This document shows positions 32,393-35,463 of a DNA stretch of 35,463 bases, in pieces. Position numbers and translations under genes: made by a program. The notes below the pieces were generated by a model. The model ran no database searches and had not been told where the DNA came from. It was given only the letters and a program-made list of their open reading frames with translations. Each line of letters begins with the position of its first letter. Within the stretch, counting starts at the first letter, position 1. Origin of the DNA: Moorena bouillonii PNG (GTDB taxonomy: Bacteria > Cyanobacteriota > Cyanobacteriia > Cyanobacteriales > Coleofasciculaceae); NCBI RefSeq assembly GCF_001942495.1, contig NZ_MKZS01000001.1, positions 3,037,090 to 3,072,552 on the forward strand, in the 5' to 3' direction.

Positions 32393-33007
32393 CTTAAAGG
32401 CAATTCCTTTCCTCCTTTATGTCTTATTTAACATAGACTTTGCAGTACCCCTGAGGGTACCTTTTGTACTAATAAAGTACTTTTTTAAAAAATTGTGTAA
32501 AAGTAAGACTACCAAGCTTATTAGCTAACATCGGTTACTTTGCCTAACCAATCTGATTCAACGGTTCCTACCAACGTGGTTTAGCTCCTCTATTTTTCCC
32601 TATACCCCCACACCCCACACCCAGTAAAGCAACAATTTGGACTACTGCGATCGCATCGACCGTCCGTAACTATATGCCATAGTCCTTGCTGCTATAGGAT
32701 TGACCTTGGCCAAAAGGCCAAGCTACGCCATTGGCCGTAGGTCACGCTACGCGAACGCATTTTCCTACCACACCTAAACGTAAGCATTCAGCTATCAGCT
32801 ATCAGCTCTAGCTATCAGCTATCAGCTCTCAGGGCTGACGGCTGACGGCTGACTGCTGAGTGCTGAATGGTTACACCTAAACTCTTCCGTTTCTTCCCGA
32901 TTCCCGATTCCCGATTCCCGATTCCCGATTCCCGATTCCCGGAAATTGTCAATTTCTCTTTTATCAATTAAAATAGTATTATCGGAAGAGTTAAAGGAAG
33001 TCCACTG
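32393..33007. other. repeat-rich gap upstream of HTH gene
   Basis: The gap holds HIP1-associated palindromes (about 32700-32760, ggccaaaaggcc and attggccgtaggtcacgcta), cagctat-type heptamers (32787-32868) and gattccc heptamers (32895-32941). A likely promoter and ribosome site for the HTH gene follow (TATTAT near 32977, AAGGAAG near 32994). I see no coding signal. Confidence 0.6.
32787..32941. repeat. two heptamer tandem tracts
   Basis: Positions 32787-32868 hold cagctat/ctgacgg units. Positions 32895-32941 hold about six gattccc units. Both are STRR-like and end about 65 bp before the HTH gene start. Confidence 0.8.
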
Positions 33008-33439
33008 ATGAACAAGTGCGTTGGAACTACTGAAGCGGCATCTCTATTAGGAATTTCTTCTCGACGATTGCGCCAACTCCTAGAGAAGGGTCGGGTGCGG
33101 GGTGCCTATAAAACTGGGAAATTCTGGATTATTCCTCTGTTCAACCATTTGCCACAAATTACTAAAGGTAATCGTGGACCCAAGGGCAAATGGCGCACTA
33201 GTCGTCCGCCAGCTTTAGCGAAGATTAATGTCAATCGCAATCACATTGGCTCGAATATCAAGAAAAGCCCCAAAGACCGGAAGCCAGTGATTTCAGTAAA
33301 ACGAAAGGGCACTAATCTCTACGGTAATGAAGTGGAAATCCTCGGTCCGTGTAAGATTGTGTATCAGCCGGATCATCCACTCGATTGTGGCGCTCGTTTG
33401 TGGATTGAAACCTTTAGTGATATTCACTTTGTTTCTTGA
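33008..33439 (+). CDS. HTH (excisionase/MerR-like) DNA-binding protein
   Basis: The protein has 143 residues. Residues 4-44 (VGTTEAASLLGISSRRLRQL, then GRVRGAYKTGKFWIIPLF) are a helix-turn-helix plus wing of the HTH_17/excisionase type. The centre is basic and Pro-rich (KGNRGPKGKWRTSRPPALAK), and the end, CKIVYQPDHPLDCGARLW..., is of unknown function. AAGGAAG lies about 8-9 bases before the ATG. The gene points toward the cupin gene. Two broken copies (29100-29193, 31333-31477) lie next to the membrane-protein paralogues. Its stop codon lies inside a TTGATGCA dispersed repeat, so the C-terminus may have been set by that insertion. Confidence 0.82.
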   Translation: MNKCVGTTEAASLLGISSRRLRQLLEKGRVRGAYKTGKFWIIPLFNHLPQITKGNRGPKGKWRTSRPPALAKINVNRNHIGSNIKKSPKDRKPVISVKRKGTNLYGNEVEILGPCKIVYQPDHPLDCGARLWIETFSDIHFVS

Positions 33440-33590
33440 TGCAAAGCGCTCATGGGGAGGGGCTGCCTGCGGAACCTGCGTCTGCAGCTGTCAGCCATGC
33501 AAAGCGCTAGTGGGGGAAACCCCCGCGTGAAGGTAATGGTGCGCTTTCCGTAGGCGAATTAAATTCGCCACGGGTCGCACTTCTGCATCG
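33438..33590. repeat. dispersed palindromic repeats after HTH gene
   Basis: GATGCAAAGCGCTCATGGGG (33438 on) is a variant of the 44-bp repeat of 2198 and 22019. A second variant follows at about 33499 (atgcaaagcgctagtggggg). At 33548-33573 a hairpin GGCGAATT-A-AATTCGCC is extended by CCGT/ACGG. Confidence 0.7.
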
Positions 33591-33611
33591 CTGGTGGTAG
33601 TTTTCCGGCAA

Positions 33612-33631
33612 ATAGGTGAGTCGGTCAAGGG
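33612..33631 (-). pseudogene. trace of a third membrane-protein 3' end (cassette copy C)
   Basis: gtcggtcaagggatttgc matches the sequence at the 3' border of paralogues A (29411 on) and B (31480 on). Nothing more of the gene is left here. The match is short, so this is tentative. Confidence 0.4.
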
Positions 33632-33768
33632 ATTTGCGACTATTTCGAGTATACGCTACAGGTTTTGTGAATACCTAATTTCGTTTATATGCCAAGGGAT
33701 TCTGTATAAAATCACCTATCCAGACAAAACCTATATTAGCGATCGCAAAGGAGCCACATTCATTTGCA

Positions 33769-34098
33769 CTATTCGTTCACTATATGACAGTCTCCTATGG
33801 CAGGAGGCACTTCAATTACCAGAATTTCCAAAGGAGATTTACCTTCAATGGCTTGGTGCTTAACTCCTGGTTCGATTTTAATCAAGTCGCCTTTTTTTAT
33901 CGGCTGTATCTCGTCATCAAGGGAAATATGTCCTGAGCCATCAAGTACATAATAATACTCTGTGGTTTTTTTGTGATAATGCTTTTCGGCCTTATCTACA
34001 CAAAGATGTATAAATCTAGCCGGTTCTTGAGATATGAGTTTTTTAATCGTGCCACAGTGTCCTCTTTGTTGGGGAATGCTATCGCTAGAAACTATCAT
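33769..34098 (-). CDS. cupin domain protein
   Basis: The protein has 109 residues with a single cupin barrel. Motif 1 is H40-Y-H42-x4-E47...G54 and motif 2 is G70...P77-G-V-K-H81. The metal-binding set of three His and one Glu is complete. The short single-domain form suggests a small-molecule enzyme or binding protein (mannose-6-phosphate isomerase-like or dioxygenase-like); the substrate cannot be told. AGAAGG lies 9 bases before the ATG. It follows a 44-codon ORF by 35 bp on the same strand. That ORF and possibly this gene's promoter lie next to an IS630 insertion. Confidence 0.88.
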   Translation of the reverse strand: MIVSSDSIPQQRGHCGTIKKLISQEPARFIHLCVDKAEKHYHKKTTEYYYVLDGSGHISLDDEIQPIKKGDLIKIEPGVKHQAIEGKSPLEILVIEVPPAIGDCHIVNE

Positions 34099-34133
34099 TA
34101 TATATAGACCTTCTTTCTAATTTAAACCGCTCG

Positions 34134-34268
34134 TTATTGTGGTATTGTTGTTTTTTTTTTATACCATAAATTTAAAAAAATTACAATGTCCATAGCTACT
34201 TTTGCCGAACAAGGATTATCTCGTTTGTCCTGAAAATATTCTATAGCCTTTTTCAAAGATTTACTCAT
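34134..34268 (-). CDS. short ORF next to IS insertion, possibly disrupted gene
   Basis: This is a 44-codon ORF (MSKSLKKAIEYFQDKRDNPC...KKKTTIPQ). The IS630 target TA lies three bases upstream of its ATG. Joining the flanks across the IS keeps the frame open for about 24 more codons back to a TAA, but with no clear ATG, GTG or TTG start. It may be an intact small gene that lost its promoter or ribosome site to the insertion, or a non-coding stretch. I do not recognise it. Confidence 0.35.
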   Translation of the reverse strand: MSKSLKKAIEYFQDKRDNPCSAKVAMDIVIFLNLWYKKKTTIPQ

Positions 34269-34399
34269 TGTATAGCAACCGCCAAGGCGGTTAGGACGCC
34301 AAGTGCCAGACATACTCCATCGCATCACGTAGACAATCAAACTGGTTGAGTTGCTTGCGAATTCGACATATGATCCAAGACCAGCATCGCTCAATCTTA

Positions 34400-34498
34400 A
34401 GCATTTAAACAAAATTAATTTCCTACTACCAATCTCTGTAACCCTTACATCGTAAGGCTTTGAGTTTTGGAAAATGTGTAATTAATTTTGTGCACCTG
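34400..34498. mobile_element. 99-bp MITE inside the IS630 transposase
   Basis: It is bounded by 4-bp direct repeats CTTA (34396-34399, 34499-34502). The ends carry inverted ACAAAATTAATT/AATTAATTTTGT with less perfect outer bases. An internal CCTTAC-atc-GTAAGG hairpin is present. Removing it with one CTTA restores the transposase reading PDFNK-IERCW. It encodes nothing itself. Confidence 0.85.
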
Positions 34499-34980
34499 CT
34501 TATTGAAGTCTGGTGAATAAGCAGGTAAGTAGAGCAATTGACAGCCAGCTTCCTCAATGAGTTGCTCAATCTTCCCCCCTTTATGAAAGGTGGCATTATC
34601 CATAACCACTACCTGCCCCGGCGAAAGCAGAGGAATCAGGCAGGTTTCCAACCAAATCTCAAATACACTCCGATTGCAGGAACCTTCCACAGTAATCGGA
34701 GCCATCAGTTGTCCTTGACATTGGGCTGCCATCATATTCACTCGCCCCTGTCGTCGTCCTGACTTCTTCGCATGAAAGCGTTGTCAAATTTCATTTATGC
34801 CATAACCGTAGTCCTCCCGATTGTCCATGCCGGCTTCATCCACATAAACAATCGTTTCATCCGCCCACTTAGCCAACTGCTCTATGAAGCTTTGCCGTTT
34901 CGACTCGTCCCGTTCTTGGTAGCCGTAGGTCTTTTTTTTCGCGTAAACCCAATTTTCTTTAATGCTCGTGAGATTGTGCG

Positions 34981-35006
34981 TTCGCGAAGCGTCGGGCTTT
35001 GCCCGA
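34981..35006. repeat. 26-bp palindromic repeat inserted in a HIP1 site
   Basis: Flanks gcg (34978-34980) and atcgc (35007-35011) join to GCGATCGC when the 26 bp are removed, and the transposase frame is restored (ISDRTISRAL). The insert contains TCGGGC/GCCCGA and TTCGCGAA dyads and resembles repeats at 4425 and 32740. Confidence 0.8.
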
Positions 35007-35417
35007 ATCGCTGATATCCCCTTCCCACAGTTGAGCCATCTCCACCTGAGTTTTATCGCCATGAGCCTTGGCAAACCCTCGAAACTGCTCCCAGTCTGTG
35101 ATTTTCTGGTTGTTGCCTGGGGGGCGATTGGGCAATGCCCGAACATCACCCGTTTCAGCAAAGCGCTTCAACCACAGGTTGATCGTATTGCGGCTGATAT
35201 TGAACAGTTCACTGGCTTCGTGTTTCTTGAGTCCATCTAATTCGAGCGCTTGGAGCACTTTTTGACGGAAGTCGTAACTGTAGGGTTTGGGCATGGCAGA
35301 GTACACGCTAAGCTAATTACGATCACATCTTTAGTCTACGTCCTAACCGCCCTGGCGGTTGCTATATCATCAACAATAGGGGAGATAATTGTTTTGACAA
35401 TACCATTTTTGAACGCA

Positions 35418-35447
35418 CCCCAGCTAAATTAAAAATTCTAGCTGGGG
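35418..35447. terminator. strong hairpin, possible terminator
   Basis: Arms CCCCAGCTA (35418-35426) and TAGCTGGGG (35439-35447) pair perfectly over 9 bp with an AT-rich 12-nt loop. No clear U-tract follows on either strand, so termination is only a possibility. Confidence 0.45.
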
Positions 35448-35463
35448 ATTCTTATGCTAGGTT

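Larger units (their letters stand above)
34291..35294 (-). pseudogene. IS630 transposase, interrupted
   Basis: From MPKPYSYDFRQKVLQAL (N-terminal HTH) the frame breaks after WEGDISD, where 26 bp are inserted. It resumes as IKENWVYAKKKTYGYQE and IVYVDEAGMDN (first catalytic Asp), with a stop shortly after YGYGINEI (near 34784). The next segment carries VVVMDNATFHKGG (second Asp) and YLPAYSPDFNK. A 99-bp insertion separates this from IERCWSW, which holds the catalytic Glu, and the RIRKQLNQFDCLRDAMEYV end. The DDE residues are all still encoded but in separate frames, so no active enzyme is expected. Confidence 0.9.
34273..35364 (-). mobile_element. IS630-family insertion sequence, defective
   Basis: The terminal inverted repeats TAGCAACCGCC...GGTTAGGACG (left 34273-34298, right 35339-35364) match with one mismatch, and each holds an internal AACCGCC/GGCGGTT dyad. 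TA dinucleotides flank both ends (34271-34272, 35365-35366), the normal IS630 target duplication. The element is 1092 bp, longer than expected, because it contains two later insertions (34400-34498 and 34981-35006). Confidence 0.92.

Noticed and set aside
33594-33863. Plus-strand open frame of 89 codons overlapping the cupin gene end.
   Set aside because: It runs antisense into the cupin gene and begins in repeat sequence; no domain is visible.

Overview
The window looks like chromosomal DNA of a large-genome filamentous cyanobacterium, probably Moorena/Lyngbya-like. This is inferred from abundant HIP1 octamers (GCGATCGC), heptameric STRR-type tandem repeats (gattccc, ctcccta), many palindromic dispersed repeats, and families typical of cyanobacteria (DUF1822, DUF928, CHASE2-CHAT, TPR-CHAT). 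No rRNA, tRNA or CRISPR array was seen.

Layout. 1-5.3 kb: a NYN/LOTUS putative RNase (-), a UbiD-family decarboxylase (+), a 40-bp tandem array and a PIN-toxin/antitoxin pair (-). 5.3-23.75 kb: a long run of minus-strand genes. In transcription order these are a sigma-70-like factor, DUF1822, CHAT-CHASE2, DUF928, a giant DUF3160-TPR-CHAT fusion, TPR-CHAT, stand-alone DUF3160 and a TPR-only protein. 23.9-25.3 kb: a small membrane protein and a BadF/NagK-type sugar kinase (+). 25.3-28.3 kb: three tandem copies of a Rpn/PD-(D/E)XK-like DUF4351 gene (-). 28.4 kb: a small conserved gene with a structured RNA leader. 29-33.6 kb: a repeated, partly decayed cassette of an HTH gene (+) facing a membrane-anchored protein gene (-), with a secreted Cys-repeat protein between. 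33.7-35.4 kb: a cupin, a small ORF and an IS630-family element whose transposase is broken by two nested small insertions.

Most interesting system. The 5.3-23.75 kb locus combines a sigma factor, three CHAT (caspase-like) proteins with intact His/Cys dyads, a CHASE2 membrane sensor, exported TPR proteins and the uncharacterised DUF3160. DUF3160 and TPR-CHAT occur here both as separate genes and as one fused polypeptide, which supports a functional link between them. A decayed remnant of DUF928 plus the CHAT-CHASE2 3' end at about 7.0-7.2 kb shows that the locus grew by segmental duplication. My reading is a sensor and proteolysis network that may act partly outside the cytoplasm and is coupled to transcription. 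The coupling and the function are inference.

The other main theme is small-repeat dynamics: hairpin families with covarying stems, a 26-bp repeat inserted exactly into a HIP1 site, and a 99-bp MITE with 4-bp target duplications.
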